A program made the position numbers and the translations under genes. A DNA stretch of 64,000 nt from Vibrio metoecus. Lineage in GTDB: Bacteria; Pseudomonadota; Gammaproteobacteria; Enterobacterales; Vibrionaceae. The notes below the pieces were generated by a model that did not search any database, was not told the origin of the DNA, and saw only the letters and a list, made by a program, of their open reading frames with translations. The DNA is taken from contig NZ_JJMN01000045.1 of the NCBI RefSeq assembly GCF_000696385.1, positions 288,405-352,404 on the forward strand. Direction: 5' to 3'. This document shows, piece by piece, positions 21,187 through 30,513 of the stretch. Every line of letters begins with the position of its first letter. Within the stretch, counting starts at the first letter, position 1.

Positions 21187-21815
21187 AAATTGAATCTCCT
21201 AAAATAAAAAAATATTAAAAACTCTTTAGTTAAGTGTGCTGCAGTCAGTTTTCACCTTTACTCAAAGACTTAACTTACGACCGACTTAGTAAATTGCTTT
21301 CACGACTGAGTATAATATTTCAGACTGTGAAAAAAATTGACTCAGATCAGTTATGAAAAATTAATTACCCAAGAAGGGGTAATAAGTCACATCAATACAT
21401 CATAAGTAACTGAATAAAAAGAACTTAAAACAAAACAGCCTCATGAAGAAAAAAACCTCACTTGAGTTTTAAAAACTAAAAAAACTACAACACCTTGTAA
21501 AAAAGTTTCATTTTTAGACACCTGAGGCACGTTTGGGAGGCTATTCACGTGCTACTGAGAGTATATCGGTTATGTCTATGACCACCAGAGCTCGCCCAAG
21601 TTTTTACAAAAAATGTGCGAATGTTAACAGGCAAAAGAATAAGAAAACAAACTTGACACAAGAATGACACTGAATCTTTTCACTCTTATGCATCAATTAG
21701 TTTTTCTCACACAATAATCCGTGGCGACCCAATTTTTTTCATTCGTGATTCTGCTATCTTTCGCTTACATTACGCACGCTTCTTTATCTCTCTGCGATGG
21801 TTACGAGACTTCATC
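21187..21815. other. adhE to marC-like intergenic region, no gene seen
   Basis: An AT-rich stretch of 629 bases between divergent genes. The part near adhE holds the candidate promoter and FNR-like site described separately. The remainder has no supported reading frame. A TTGACA at 21653-21658 could be a -35 for the plus-strand gene but no matching -10 is at the right distance. GCACG-N16-CGTGC around 21527-21553 is a loose inverted repeat. Confidence 0.4.
21302..21350 (-). promoter_or_regulatory. candidate adhE promoter with FNR-like site
   Basis: On the minus strand TATACT (21314-21309) could be a -10, which would start transcription near 21302 and give a leader of about 115 bases. The sequence TTGAC-TCAG-ATCAG at 21337-21350 matches the FNR consensus TTGAT-N4-ATCAA in eight of ten positions and its centre falls at -41.5, the class II activator position. 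This is inferred from sequence geometry only. Confidence 0.5.
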
Positions 21816-22459
21816 ATGCAAAGCTTTGAAATTGCCATTTTTCTTCAATTTTTCCTCGGCTTAGTCGCTGCGGTAAACCCTGTGGGTATCATGCCTGTTT
21901 TCGTCTCTCTGACCGGTCATATGACGCTGGAAGAGAAGAAAAAACAAAACCGCAGCAACGGCTAATATTGCTGTTGCCATCATTTTGATCATTGCGCTAC
22001 TAGCAGGGCAAATGATGCTCGACTTGTTCAGTATCTCTCTAGACTCCTTCCGTGTGGCCGGCGGTTTACTACTGCTCAGCATCGCTTTTTCGATGATGAG
22101 CGGTAAGCTCGGTGAAGATAAACAGAACAAACAAGAAAAATCGGAATACATTAGCCGTAGAACAAATTGCGGTTGTTCCTTTAGCTATGCCACTAATGGC
22201 GGGGCCTGGTGCGATTAGCTCGACGATTGTGTATGGTTCACGCTACCCAAATATGCTAGATACTTTCGGGATTGTCTTGACGATTGTGGCATTCAGCTTT
22301 TGTTCTTGGTTGCTGTTCCGTTCTGCCCCATATATTGTGAGATTGCTTGGACAAACTGGGATCAACGTGATCACCCGTATCATGGGTCTCATCCTTGGCG
22401 CATTGGGTATTGAATTTATCGCTAACGGGCTGCGCAACCTGTTTCCAGGTTTAGCTTAA
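21816..22459 (+). CDS. MarC-family integral membrane protein, with two frame errors
   Basis: MarC-family (UPF0056) proteins have six predicted membrane helices and no settled function; despite the name they are not shown to be multidrug exporters. The protein opens MQSFEIAIFLQFFLGLVAAVNPVGIMPVF. The frame breaks in a run of six A (21939-21944) and again at the GG of 22143-22144. Removing one base from each restores KTAATANIAVAI and then NTLAVEQIAVVPLAMPLMAG, GPGAIS and a C-terminal helix, 213 residues in all. The NPxG and PLAMPLMAGPG motifs fit the family. Function unknown. Confidence 0.82.
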
Positions 22460-22476
22460 CTTAGCGAAGAACAGAT

Positions 22477-22504
22477 AAAAAAAGCGCCCATCGGCGCTTT
22501 TTTA
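22477..22504. terminator. bidirectional terminator between marC-like gene and asd
   Basis: Stem AAAAGCGCC / GGCGCTTTT with a short CATC-type loop, T run on the plus side and A run (T on minus) on the other. It lies between two convergent genes. Confidence 0.88.
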
Positions 22505-22534
22505 TTAAGATTTGATGCGAAGTACACAGGAAAA

Positions 22535-23647
22535 TTACTTCTCAGCCAAGATGATACGCAGAGTACGACGTAGTGGTTCTGCCGCCCCCCACAGTAATTG
22601 ATCACCGACGGTAAAGGCATTCAGGAAGTCATCCCCCATCGCCATCTTACGTAGGCGCCCAACAGGAACCGATAAGGTTCCAGTGACTTTCGCGGGGGTG
22701 AGTTCACGTGCAGTAATATCACGTTCATTAGGGATCACTTTCACCCAATCATTATGAGTCGCAATCATTTCTTCGATTTCATCAAGCGGAATATTCTGTT
22801 TCAGCTTGATGGTCAAAGCTTGAGAATGGCAACGCATTGCACCGATACGTACACAAGTACCATCAATGGGGACGGGCGAATGTTGCAAACCAAGAATTTT
22901 GTTGGCTTCAACCCCCGCTTTCCATTCTTCTTTGCTTTGGCCGTTATCACGCTTCACATCGATCCAAGGAATCAATGATCCCGCCAACGGCACGCCGAAG
23001 TTATCGGTTGGGAAAGAGGCAGAACGCATGGTCTCTGCCACTTTTTTATCAATATCCAGTATAGAACTTGCAGGGTTCGCCAACTCTGAGCTCACCGCAT
23101 CATTAATGACGCCCATTTGCGAAATTAACTCACGCATATTCTGTGCGCCAGCACCGGAGGCCGCTTGGTATGTCATGGCACTCATCCACTCAACCAAGCC
23201 ACGTTCGTACAAACCACCCAAAGCCATCAACATTAAACTCACGGTGCAGTTACCGCCAACGAAAGTTTTGGTGCCGTGGTGAATACCGTGCAGAATTTGT
23301 TTTAGGTTGACCGGATCTAGTGTGATGATCGCATCTTTATCCATACGCAAAGTAGAAGCGGCATCAATCCAATATCCCTTCCAACCAGCTTGGCGTAATG
23401 CTGGGTACACTTTTTCGGTATAGCTACCACCTTGGCAAGTAATAACGGCGTCTAGCTGTTTTAGGCTCTCAATATCAAACGCATCCTGTAGCATCCCCGC
23501 CTCTTTACCAAAGTTCGGGGCAGGAACACCAATTTGCGATGTACTGAAAAAAACGGGCTCAATCAGATCAAAATCGCGTTCTTCTACCATGCGTTGCATC
23601 AGTACAGAACCGACCATGCCACGCCAACCTACTAAACCTACTCTCAT
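22535..23647 (-). CDS. asd: aspartate-semialdehyde dehydrogenase
   Basis: Reduces aspartyl phosphate to the semialdehyde, feeding lysine, methionine, threonine and diaminopimelate synthesis. The 370-residue protein begins [16 protein letters not shown], the NADP-binding start of the gram-negative type, and the active cysteine is in [10 protein letters not shown] (C134). [13 protein letters not shown] and VGRLRKM near the C-terminus also fit. It stands alone with terminators on its downstream side. Confidence 0.96.
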   Translation of the reverse strand: MRVGLVGWRGMVGSVLMQRMVEERDFDLIEPVFFSTSQIGVPAPNFGKEAGMLQDAFDIESLKQLDAVITCQGGSYTEKVYPALRQAGWKGYWIDAASTLRMDKDAIITLDPVNLKQILHGIHHGTKTFVGGNCTVSLMLMALGGLYERGLVEWMSAMTYQAASGAGAQNMRELISQMGVINDAVSSELANPASSILDIDKKVAETMRSASFPTDNFGVPLAGSLIPWIDVKRDNGQSKEEWKAGVEANKILGLQHSPVPIDGTCVRIGAMRCHSQALTIKLKQNIPLDEIEEMIATHNDWVKVIPNERDITARELTPAKVTGTLSVPVGRLRKMAMGDDFLNAFTVGDQLLWGAAEPLRRTLRIILAEK

Positions 23648-24074
23648 TTCACATACTCTCCGTGTAGATCCAATGTTAAATCACTGGCTCCATCTATAAG
23701 TGGTTCAGCCTTAAATCTCAAGCCTTTCTTATCAAATCTCACAACTTTTTCTTATCCTTCTGGTCAAGTGATCGACGTTTTTGTCGGCAAGCACCTTAAA
23801 ACTACTTCATTTTTTAACCAAGTGAGAGCGTTGACGTCAGTTTTTTACCAAAAAACTTATTTCTTGTTACACAACAAACCCACATTACAAAAGATTTGCT
23901 TTCATTAATAACTCAAAAATTAAACAGCAAATGCTACAAATTAACCACTTGAACGATATAAATCACAACAAAGAGCTTTAATGTCGATATATTATTTTAA
24001 CTACGGTAAAGTGCACTCCGACTCAATAAGGACATCCTGACTCCTTACTAACGATTGGATAAGAGGCTCTTAGT
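23648..24074. other. asd to nhaC-like intergenic region, no gene seen
   Basis: A 427-base AT-rich gap between divergent genes that must hold both promoters. I looked for a lysine riboswitch because such elements sit before some lysine-pathway and NhaC-type transporter genes, and did not find its conserved GAGG and AGTAA blocks. AAGG-type ribosome sites precede the plus-strand ATG only weakly. Confidence 0.35.
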
Positions 24075-25514
24075 ATGTTACAAGCCCAACAACGCCTACC
24101 AAGCTTGATCCAAGTGATCGTTTCGCTTGGACTATTTTTGCTGTTAGCGTTTTCATTTACTGCACAACTGGATTTACCGATTCAGCTTGCTCTGTACATC
24201 GGCTGGTTCGTGATTATTACTCTTGGCATTCGCCTAGGGCATAAATACAAAGATTTAGAAACCGCAGCCCTTAATGGCATCTCAAATGGCCTAGGTGCGG
24301 TTTTAATTCTCTTGGCCGTAGGTGCTTTGGTCGGAACCTGGATTTCAGGTGGTATTGTCCCAACCATTATTTATTACGGTTTGAAAGCCATTCACCCTTC
24401 TATCTTTTTATTAGCCACTATGGTGATTTGCTCTCTAACCGCTTTAGCAACAGGCACTTCCTGGGGCGCCGCAGGCACGGCGGGTATTGCGATGATGGGG
24501 ATTGGCCAAGGCCTTGGTATTCCAGCCCCGATTACTGCGGGTGCCGTACTTTCTGGTTGCTACTTCGGCGATAAAATGTCACCGCTTTCAGATTCGGTTA
24601 TTTTGGCCTCTTCGATGTCAAACGTTGAAGTGATGGAACACATCAAAGGGATGCTACCGATTGCCTTGATTAGCTATGTGATCACAGGAGTTCTGTTTAC
24701 TCTGTTTGGCTTCCACTACGCGGGTAACGTTGATATGTCTCAGGTTGAGACGGTGATTACCGCGATGGAACAGCAATTTTATATCACCCCATACTCTTTT
24801 GTCCCTGTACTTATCGTGCTCGGACTGCTCGCCATGCGTATGCCCTCTTTCCCTGTGATCAGTTTTGGCTCACTACTCGGCATTATTTGGGCAGTGATGA
24901 TTCAAGATGTCGATTTCCTGCAAGCATTCAACACCGCATGGGCCCCTTACAATATTGAATCTGGCGTAAGCTTTATCGATGCGATTTTGAATCGTGGGGG
25001 TATGTCATCCATGCTTGGCTCAGTTGCCGTGATCGTGTTTGGTCTTGGTTTTGGTGGTTTGTTAGATAAAGTGGGCGTGCTTGAAACGATCGCAAAACTG
25101 TTTGAGCGTCGAGTAACTAGCGCAGGTTCACTCGCGACCAGCACGATTGGTACCGCTTTCATGGGTAACGTGTTTGGCTCAGCAATGTATGTGTCACTGA
25201 TCCTGACTCCAAAAATCTGTGCCAAAAACTATGATCGTTTAGGCTATCAACGCAAAAACCTTTCTCGTAACGCAGAGTTTGGTGGCACGCTAACCTCAGG
25301 TATGGTGCCATGGAGCGATAACGGAATTTATATGGCCAGCATTCTCGGTGTCGCGACGCTTTCTTACGCGCCGTTCATGTGGCTGAGCTTTGTCTGCATT
25401 ATCGTCACCATCGTGACCTCTTACTGCGGATGGTTTGTTGATAAATGTGAACCAACGGCTTGCGCGACACTTGATGACGACGCTGAAAATTCCAAGGTTC
25501 CTGTTTCTGCATAA
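24075..25514 (+). CDS. NhaC-family Na+/H+ antiporter-type transporter
   Basis: A 479-residue inner-membrane protein with about eleven to twelve hydrophobic helices. ATGTSWGAAGTAGIAMMGIG and GCYFGDKMSPLSDSVILAS are hallmark NhaC-family stretches, and GTLTSGMVPWSDNGIYMA near the C-terminus matches the second half. Family members exchange sodium for protons or move amino or organic acids with them; substrate cannot be fixed here. It is followed by a terminator and faces the Hpt gene. Confidence 0.85.
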   Translation: MLQAQQRLPSLIQVIVSLGLFLLLAFSFTAQLDLPIQLALYIGWFVIITLGIRLGHKYKDLETAALNGISNGLGAVLILLAVGALVGTWISGGIVPTIIYYGLKAIHPSIFLLATMVICSLTALATGTSWGAAGTAGIAMMGIGQGLGIPAPITAGAVLSGCYFGDKMSPLSDSVILASSMSNVEVMEHIKGMLPIALISYVITGVLFTLFGFHYAGNVDMSQVETVITAMEQQFYITPYSFVPVLIVLGLLAMRMPSFPVISFGSLLGIIWAVMIQDVDFLQAFNTAWAPYNIESGVSFIDAILNRGGMSSMLGSVAVIVFGLGFGGLLDKVGVLETIAKLFERRVTSAGSLATSTIGTAFMGNVFGSAMYVSLILTPKICAKNYDRLGYQRKNLSRNAEFGGTLTSGMVPWSDNGIYMASILGVATLSYAPFMWLSFVCIIVTIVTSYCGWFVDKCEPTACATLDDDAENSKVPVSA

Positions 25515-25534
25515 CAACCTCAAAATCATTTGAA

Positions 25535-25562
25535 GAGAGCGCGCTAAGGCGCTCTTTTTATT
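25535..25562 (+). terminator. terminator of the NhaC-type gene
   Basis: Stem AGAGCGC / GCGCTCT with loop around GCTAAG, then a run of T, about 25 bases after the stop. Confidence 0.8.
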
Positions 25563-26759
25563 TATAACGAAGAGTAAGACTCTAAATGCAACCGAGCCAT
25601 ATGCCATTCCACTTCTCGAACGGTTTTTGCCAAGTATGAGGATAAGTTATCCAATACTCGCTCACTCGGCATTTTTCCTGCTTGTAGCTCGCTTTCAATC
25701 TCTGCCGCCGCGTTTTTTAACCTTTCTGCCCCTAGGCTTGCCGCTGCACTTTTCAAAGTATGACTCACACGTTGAGCCATTTGAGGATCGTTCACTATAT
25801 GTGTGCGAATTCTTTCATCATCTTGTTTATGATCTTCCAAGAAAACATTCAGCAGCTGATGAACCGATTTCATATTGCCATTTAATGCTTGTTTTAATTG
25901 CTCGATGTTCACTTGGCTGCTTACCCCATCTATCGGAGTACGCTCTTGTTCTTCATGAGTTTGTGTGGGAAAAACAGGAAAGGAACGGCAAGATAACAGC
26001 AGCATAAAGCTCAACATGGCTAATACACTCCCAAACACCAAAATCACCATCATGCTCCACAATTGACGGTGGTACTCTTCTTCAAGCAAGCTCGCCTCTT
26101 CGTAGACAGCATGGTTTAACAGTTTATTGGCAATATTATCGCCTTCTGCATATTGCGTAAGAAGTTTGGAAACATAGGCTAAGGCAATCTGTAGATGTTC
26201 TTGCTCTGCGTTAGGTAAGGTAAGTGAGCTTTTTAAGAGACGATCCAAACTGCGATAGATGTCTGGGTTAGTCCGATGATCAGCAAACAAAGCCTCAAAA
26301 CTCAAGGCTCCGAGCTCGAAATATTCTGCTAATCGCGCATCATTCTGCGTAACCTTTTGTCGGTTTTGCCGCAACAACTCCGCTAACTCCGTAGGGTGTA
26401 GCTCTATGTTCAAAAAGGCTCTCGCCTGTTCAATAAATCGATCCGTTTGATACAGCAGTTGTTGTACATCACCGGCAAACCAAACATGAGATTGCTCCGC
26501 TTCAATTTGCATACGTAACGCGAGCAGCAAGGAGAGTTCAAGTTCCAAATCTGGAGCGTGGTTTGCTCGATAAGGCTGCGAGAAATAGAGCGTATCGCGA
26601 AAGTGCATTAAGCGATTGGTCAACTCGTCAAGGCTACGTGAAGATGATGAGATCTGGTAAAATTGCCACAACATCAAGGCAGCTACGATCCCCCGATACA
26701 ACAAAAATCGTCATCACAGCGTTATTTCTCAACCGCTTATTCGATAAGATTTGTTCCAT
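25562..26759 (-). CDS. membrane-anchored Hpt (histidine phosphotransfer) protein, frameshifted near its start
   Basis: The C-terminal domain contains VSHTLKSAAASLGA, the Hpt motif with the phospho-accepting histidine. A strong hydrophobic helix (about 234-256 in the repaired protein) precedes it, and a helical, probably periplasmic region of about 190 residues lies before that. As read, the protein can only start at a TTG at 26704 inside a half-helix. Removing one base from the C5 run at 26690-26694 joins it to an ATG at 26759: MEQILSNKRLRNNAV and a complete first helix, 398 residues. An AGGATCG lies ahead of this ATG. No kinase or receiver gene is adjacent; the phosphorelay partner is unknown. 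Confidence 0.75.
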
Positions 26760-26837
26760 GCCAACGATCCTAGTAAAAACCTAAGATCAAGCATATACGC
26801 AATTTTTAAGCTTGATGGGCAATGTGGTGATTTGCTT

Positions 26838-26866
26838 AAAAAAAAGAGAGCGTGATCGCTCTCTTT
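26838..26866 (-). terminator. terminator of yejK
   Basis: Stem AAAGAGAGCG / CGCTCTCTTT with a TGAT loop; on the minus strand it is followed by eight T. About 45 bases after the yejK stop. Confidence 0.9.
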
Positions 26867-26910
26867 AGCATAGTGAATGGTGTATGACTCATAGTATTGA
26901 TTACTGCTCG

Positions 26911-27912
26911 TTAACGTAAGCGAGTCAATTGATCACGTAAATTCGGTGGCGTTCCTTTAATCGTCAGCGTGTCAGTTTCTGGGTCATAGAACACACGCTC
27001 TCCCAGCAACAAGCTGTCAAAACTTAAGTTCAAACCACCACCGGCACCCACATATTTCGTCAGTTTACGTACGGTAGATCGATCCGCAGGAAAACTCTCC
27101 TCCAGCTCATAGCCTTGTTCACGCGTAAAGTCGAAAAAGTTGACCCCTTCATTACTTGGCGGCAATTCCCCAGACAACTCTTGAACTTTTACTTCATCGC
27201 CCGATTTCATCTGATCATTGCAGTATTCATATACTTGCTTTTTGTAACTGATCACTTCATCTTTTTCGAACTTAGCATCAGCACAAAAATCTTCCACCGC
27301 CTGCATAAGCACTTGATTTTGCTGCTTAGTATCAAGACCAATATCCGCCTGAAGGAAATCAAGGAAAAAATCGGCCACTTTACGCCCAACTCGACCTTTG
27401 ATGTAACTCAAATAGCGTTTGGACTCTTTGTCTGTTTCATAACTAGAAAGATCAATACGTGCCACGATATCCATTTTATTGATATCCAAATAATCGGTGG
27501 CACTGATGTCTAACCCTTCTGTAACTTTCAGGCTTTGGTTGAGGGGCAGTAAGCCAATAAACAGATAATCGGTCGCCAACGATTGATATTCCGCCATCAC
27601 CAAAATGCCCTCATCGGCAAAAGGGTATTTTGCGAGTTCATTCTTTAAACGCTGAGCACTCTGTTGTGAAAAATCGTAGAAAGGCAATTCTCCACGGCGC
27701 ATCTCTTGCAACCAAAGCTGGAATTCACTGTCTGACTTAAAACAACCGAAACCTTTACCCGCTTTTGCATTAAAAACACGATGTAACTCAGCGACTAAGT
27801 TTTCAGTTGACGTATCATTGCGGAGAGATTCAGCGCGATAGTTTACAACCAACTCATCGTTATCATTTTTACGGAGCTGGTGCAGAATCACGTTAGAAAG
27901 GAATAGGCTCAT
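26911..27912 (-). CDS. yejK: nucleoid-associated protein YejK (NdpA)
   Basis: A 333-residue cytosolic protein of the NdpA family, found with nucleoid DNA in relatives; molecular role not well defined. It starts MSLFLSNVILHQLRKND and shows GKGFGCF, SYIKGRVGRKVADFFLDFL and the C-terminal LGERVFYDPETDTLTIKGTPPNLRDQL, all conserved. It is divergent from yejL with 84 bases between, the same arrangement as in enteric bacteria. Confidence 0.93.
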   Translation of the reverse strand: MSLFLSNVILHQLRKNDNDELVVNYRAESLRNDTSTENLVAELHRVFNAKAGKGFGCFKSDSEFQLWLQEMRRGELPFYDFSQQSAQRLKNELAKYPFADEGILVMAEYQSLATDYLFIGLLPLNQSLKVTEGLDISATDYLDINKMDIVARIDLSSYETDKESKRYLSYIKGRVGRKVADFFLDFLQADIGLDTKQQNQVLMQAVEDFCADAKFEKDEVISYKKQVYEYCNDQMKSGDEVKVQELSGELPPSNEGVNFFDFTREQGYELEESFPADRSTVRKLTKYVGAGGGLNLSFDSLLLGERVFYDPETDTLTIKGTPPNLRDQLTRLR

Positions 27913-27996
27913 AGTGAAATAATCATCGTTCTGGTTTCAGTTGTTAGGCATAGTAGGGTATCATAAGCCGCTTTTACTATCATCATCAGAGTCAAT

Positions 27997-28212
27997 ATGC
28001 CTATTACATCGAAATACAGTGACGAACACGTTGAATCCATTCTGACTGAAATTGCTGCGGTACTAAACAAACATAATACCTCACCAGAGCTAACCTTAAT
28101 GCTCGTAGGTAATATCGCAACGAACGTGCTTAATCAAAACGTTGCAGCTTCACAACGTAAAGTGATTGCAGAAAAATTCGCACAAGCGTTAGTGTCATCT
28201 TTGCAAAGCTAA
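27997..28212 (+). CDS. yejL: YejL family protein (DUF1414)
   Basis: A 71-residue protein, [19 protein letters not shown] at the start, typical of the small YejL/DUF1414 family. Function unknown. It lies 35 bases before yejM and is conserved in this place in gammaproteobacteria. Confidence 0.9.
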   Translation: MPITSKYSDEHVESILTEIAAVLNKHNTSPELTLMLVGNIATNVLNQNVAASQRKVIAEKFAQALVSSLQS

Positions 28213-28247
28213 AATTGACCCATTTAACCAATAAATAGAAAAAGCAC

Positions 28248-30053
28248 ATGGTAGAGAGCGGAAATACATACGGCGATAGAGTATCTCGTTTGGTAGGTTG
28301 GGGGCATTGGTTTGCCTTCTTTAATATCATCGCAGCCATGCTCATTGGCACTCGATATATCTCTCAATCTCCTTGGCCAGAAACGCTAATCGGGCAGCTC
28401 TACCTTGTGCTGTCTTGGGTTGGGCATTTCGGTTTTCTTGTTTTTGCACTCTATCTGTTAGTGCTTTTTCCTTTGACCTTTCTTGTCCCATCAAGAAGTC
28501 TGTTTCGTTTTTTAGCGGTCTGCTTTTCAACTCTCGGTCTCACTGTTTTACTGATCGATACTCAAGCCTATCAAATCATCAACCTACACCTTAACCCCGT
28601 GGTGTGGGAGCTTCTTTTTAATGATGAGACGAGCAGCGTGAGCGCTGATCTACAGCATCTATTTGTTGTCTTACCGCTAATTTTTCTGCTTGAACTGGGA
28701 TTATCAGAGTGGGTATGGCGCAAACAGCGCAAGCTATCCCATAAGCGTATTGGTCGCCCTATTGCAGCCGTATTTTTTAACAGTTTTATTACCAGTCATC
28801 TCATTTACGTTTGGTCGGATGCCTATCTCTATTCATCGGTGACCAACCAGCGGGCAAACTTCCCTCTGTCCTATCCAATGACGGCTAAATCCTTTATGGA
28901 AAAGCACGGTTTATTTGATAGAGAAGAGTATACCAAGCGCCTTGCTGAACAAAATAACAGCACTGATGGGCTAATCTATCCTCTTGAGCCTTTAGAATTT
29001 AATCGGCGCACCAATAACCTAAATGTATTGGTGGTTAGCATTAATAATTTGCGCGCCGATACACTAACGCCTGATTTAATGCCAAACGCATATCAGTTTG
29101 CTAGCGAGAACCTCAACTTCACTAACCATTACAGTTCAAGCAACGATATGTTTGGCCTGTTTGGCCTGTTTTATGGTTTGCCGAGCACTTATGCGAGTAG
29201 CGTTCGGATTCAAGGTAATCCGCCCGCATTTATTGATGTCATGAAAAAGAATGGCTATCAATTTGGATTATTCAGTGGCAGTAACTTCTCTGACCCGCTT
29301 TACCATGAAACATTATTCCGCTCTTTAGACGTTGCTGAAATAGCTTTCGTCAAAGAGAACAGTGCTGATGATCAGGCGGTAAAAGCATGGTCTGAGTGGC
29401 TGGTCACAACACAGGGAAAACCGTGGTTTAGCTATTTAGAATTCACAACTGTCGAACAGTTTTCAGCGCTTAAATCTGACACGACCAAATCATCGGCAAC
29501 CGACCGTTTACGTGATGCTTATAACCTTTCTGCGACCCAAGCAGATAACGTAATCAAAAACTTGCTTGACCAATTAGAATCCATGGCATTGTTAGACAAC
29601 ACGGTGGTTGTCATCACCTCTAATCATGGCACTGAGTTTAACGAGACTAAAACAAATACTTGGGGAGCGAACAGCAACTATAGTCGCTATCAGTTACAGG
29701 TTCCCATGATTATTCATTGGCCAGGTAAAGTAGCTGGCACTTATGCTCATCGCTCTAGTCACCTCGATTTCTCTGTGACTCTAATGCAAGATTTACTAGG
29801 GGTTTCATCAAACCCAATTGACTACAGCAGCGGTAAAAATCTGTTTAACGAAAGTAAACGAAAATGGATTTTAGCCGGTGATTCACGTGAGTTAGCCTTA
29901 ATTACAGATTCGCAAACCACCGTGATCGATAAATTGGGCAACTTTAAAGTTTATGATGCGAATTACCAACGCCTTAAAGAGGTTACTCCAACATTACCCG
30001 TGTTAATGCAAGGTTTGACCGAATTGCAGCGTTTTTACGCAAAAGACAATTAA
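28248..30053 (+). CDS. yejM: YejM/LapC/PbgA inner-membrane regulator of lipopolysaccharide synthesis
   Basis: Family members bind LapB and control turnover of LpxC, balancing lipopolysaccharide and phospholipid. The 601-residue protein has five N-terminal hydrophobic helices (to about residue 190) and then a periplasmic sulfatase-fold domain (about 245-560: NVLVVSINNLRADTLTPDLMPN, and HGTEFNETK). The usual sulfatase nucleophile (CxPSR type) is absent: residues SSNDMFGLFG take its place, consistent with a non-enzymatic periplasmic domain. It forms a likely operon with yejL. Confidence 0.92.
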   Translation: MVESGNTYGDRVSRLVGWGHWFAFFNIIAAMLIGTRYISQSPWPETLIGQLYLVLSWVGHFGFLVFALYLLVLFPLTFLVPSRSLFRFLAVCFSTLGLTVLLIDTQAYQIINLHLNPVVWELLFNDETSSVSADLQHLFVVLPLIFLLELGLSEWVWRKQRKLSHKRIGRPIAAVFFNSFITSHLIYVWSDAYLYSSVTNQRANFPLSYPMTAKSFMEKHGLFDREEYTKRLAEQNNSTDGLIYPLEPLEFNRRTNNLNVLVVSINNLRADTLTPDLMPNAYQFASENLNFTNHYSSSNDMFGLFGLFYGLPSTYASSVRIQGNPPAFIDVMKKNGYQFGLFSGSNFSDPLYHETLFRSLDVAEIAFVKENSADDQAVKAWSEWLVTTQGKPWFSYLEFTTVEQFSALKSDTTKSSATDRLRDAYNLSATQADNVIKNLLDQLESMALLDNTVVVITSNHGTEFNETKTNTWGANSNYSRYQLQVPMIIHWPGKVAGTYAHRSSHLDFSVTLMQDLLGVSSNPIDYSSGKNLFNESKRKWILAGDSRELALITDSQTTVIDKLGNFKVYDANYQRLKEVTPTLPVLMQGLTELQRFYAKDN

Positions 30054-30079
30054 ATTCATTATTTTAAGGTACCCTAGGG

Positions 30080-30108
30080 TTGACGCCTTAGAGAAAAGTT
30101 ATTAGATT
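30080..30108 (+). promoter_or_regulatory. promoter of tRNA-Pro
   Basis: TTGACG, a 17-base spacer and TAGATT end nine bases before the tRNA. The spacing is optimal for the housekeeping sigma factor. Confidence 0.8.
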
Positions 30109-30116
30109 ACGCCCAT

Positions 30117-30193
30117 CGGACTGTAGCGCAGCTTGGTAGCGCACCGTCATGGGGTGTCGGGGGTCGGAGGTTCAAATCCTCTCAGTCCGACCA
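30117..30193 (+). tRNA. tRNA-Pro (anticodon GGG)
   Basis: A 77-base cloverleaf: acceptor CGGACTG / CAGTCCG, D-arm with AGCTTGGTA, anticodon loop ATGGGGT with anticodon GGG, T-arm with GGTTCAAATCC, and an encoded CCA end. The anticodon stem has a T-T pair at positions 30-40, which is also present in the proL tRNA of Escherichia coli. It is the rare GGG isoacceptor. Confidence 0.97.
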
Positions 30194-30200
30194 TACACCT

Positions 30201-30231
30201 AAAGGGGAGTTTCTTTGAAACTCCCCTTTTC
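30201..30231 (+). terminator. terminator of tRNA-Pro
   Basis: Stem AAAGGGGAGTTTC / GAAACTCCCCTTT with loop TTT, followed by T, seven bases after the CCA end. Confidence 0.9.
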
Positions 30232-30318
30232 CGTTTTAGAACTTAGTAAAAAATAGCGCTTAGCAATAAAAAATAGCGACCAAGTGTACATAATTAGAGC
30301 AAACAGTATTTTAGGGGC

Positions 30319-30347
30319 TTTACAAGCAAGCGTCAGGCCGATATTAT
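30319..30347 (+). promoter_or_regulatory. promoter of tRNA-Ser
   Basis: TTTACA, a 17-base spacer and TATTAT, followed by a GC-rich GCGCG discriminator, the type associated with stringent control of stable RNA genes. Confidence 0.8.
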
Positions 30348-30359
30348 GCGCGAACAAAC

Positions 30360-30451
30360 GGAGAGATGGCTGAGTGGTTGTAAAGCACCGGTCTTGAAAA
30401 CCGGCGATGGTTAATAGCTATCCTAGGGTTCAAATCCCTATCTCTCCGCCA
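30360..30451 (+). tRNA. tRNA-Ser (anticodon TGA)
   Basis: A 92-base class II tRNA: acceptor GGAGAGA / TCTCTCC, anticodon stem ACCGG-type (CCGGT / ACCGG) with loop CTTGAAA (anticodon TGA), a long variable arm (CGATGG to TATCC), T-arm with GGTTCAAATCC, and an encoded CCA. Confidence 0.97.
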
Positions 30452-30457
30452 CATTAG

Positions 30458-30486
30458 AAAAGCCGCTGATTATTCAGCGGCTTGTT
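30458..30486 (+). terminator. terminator of tRNA-Ser
   Basis: Stem AAGCCGCTGA / TCAGCGGCTT with loop TTAT, seven bases after the tRNA. The tail is TTGTTGC, so only moderately T-rich. It faces the deacetylase gene. Confidence 0.7.
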
Positions 30487-30513
30487 GCTTTTACATGTGA
30501 TTAAATTTTCACT

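Noticed and set aside
21330..21350. A CRP site (TGTGA-N6-TCACA) before adhE
   Set aside because: Only the first half-site TGTGA is present; the second half does not match at the right distance. The FNR-type reading fits better.
23648..24074. A possible lysine riboswitch before asd or the NhaC-type gene
   Set aside because: The conserved GAGG, AGTAA and paired helices of an L-box could not be found on either strand.
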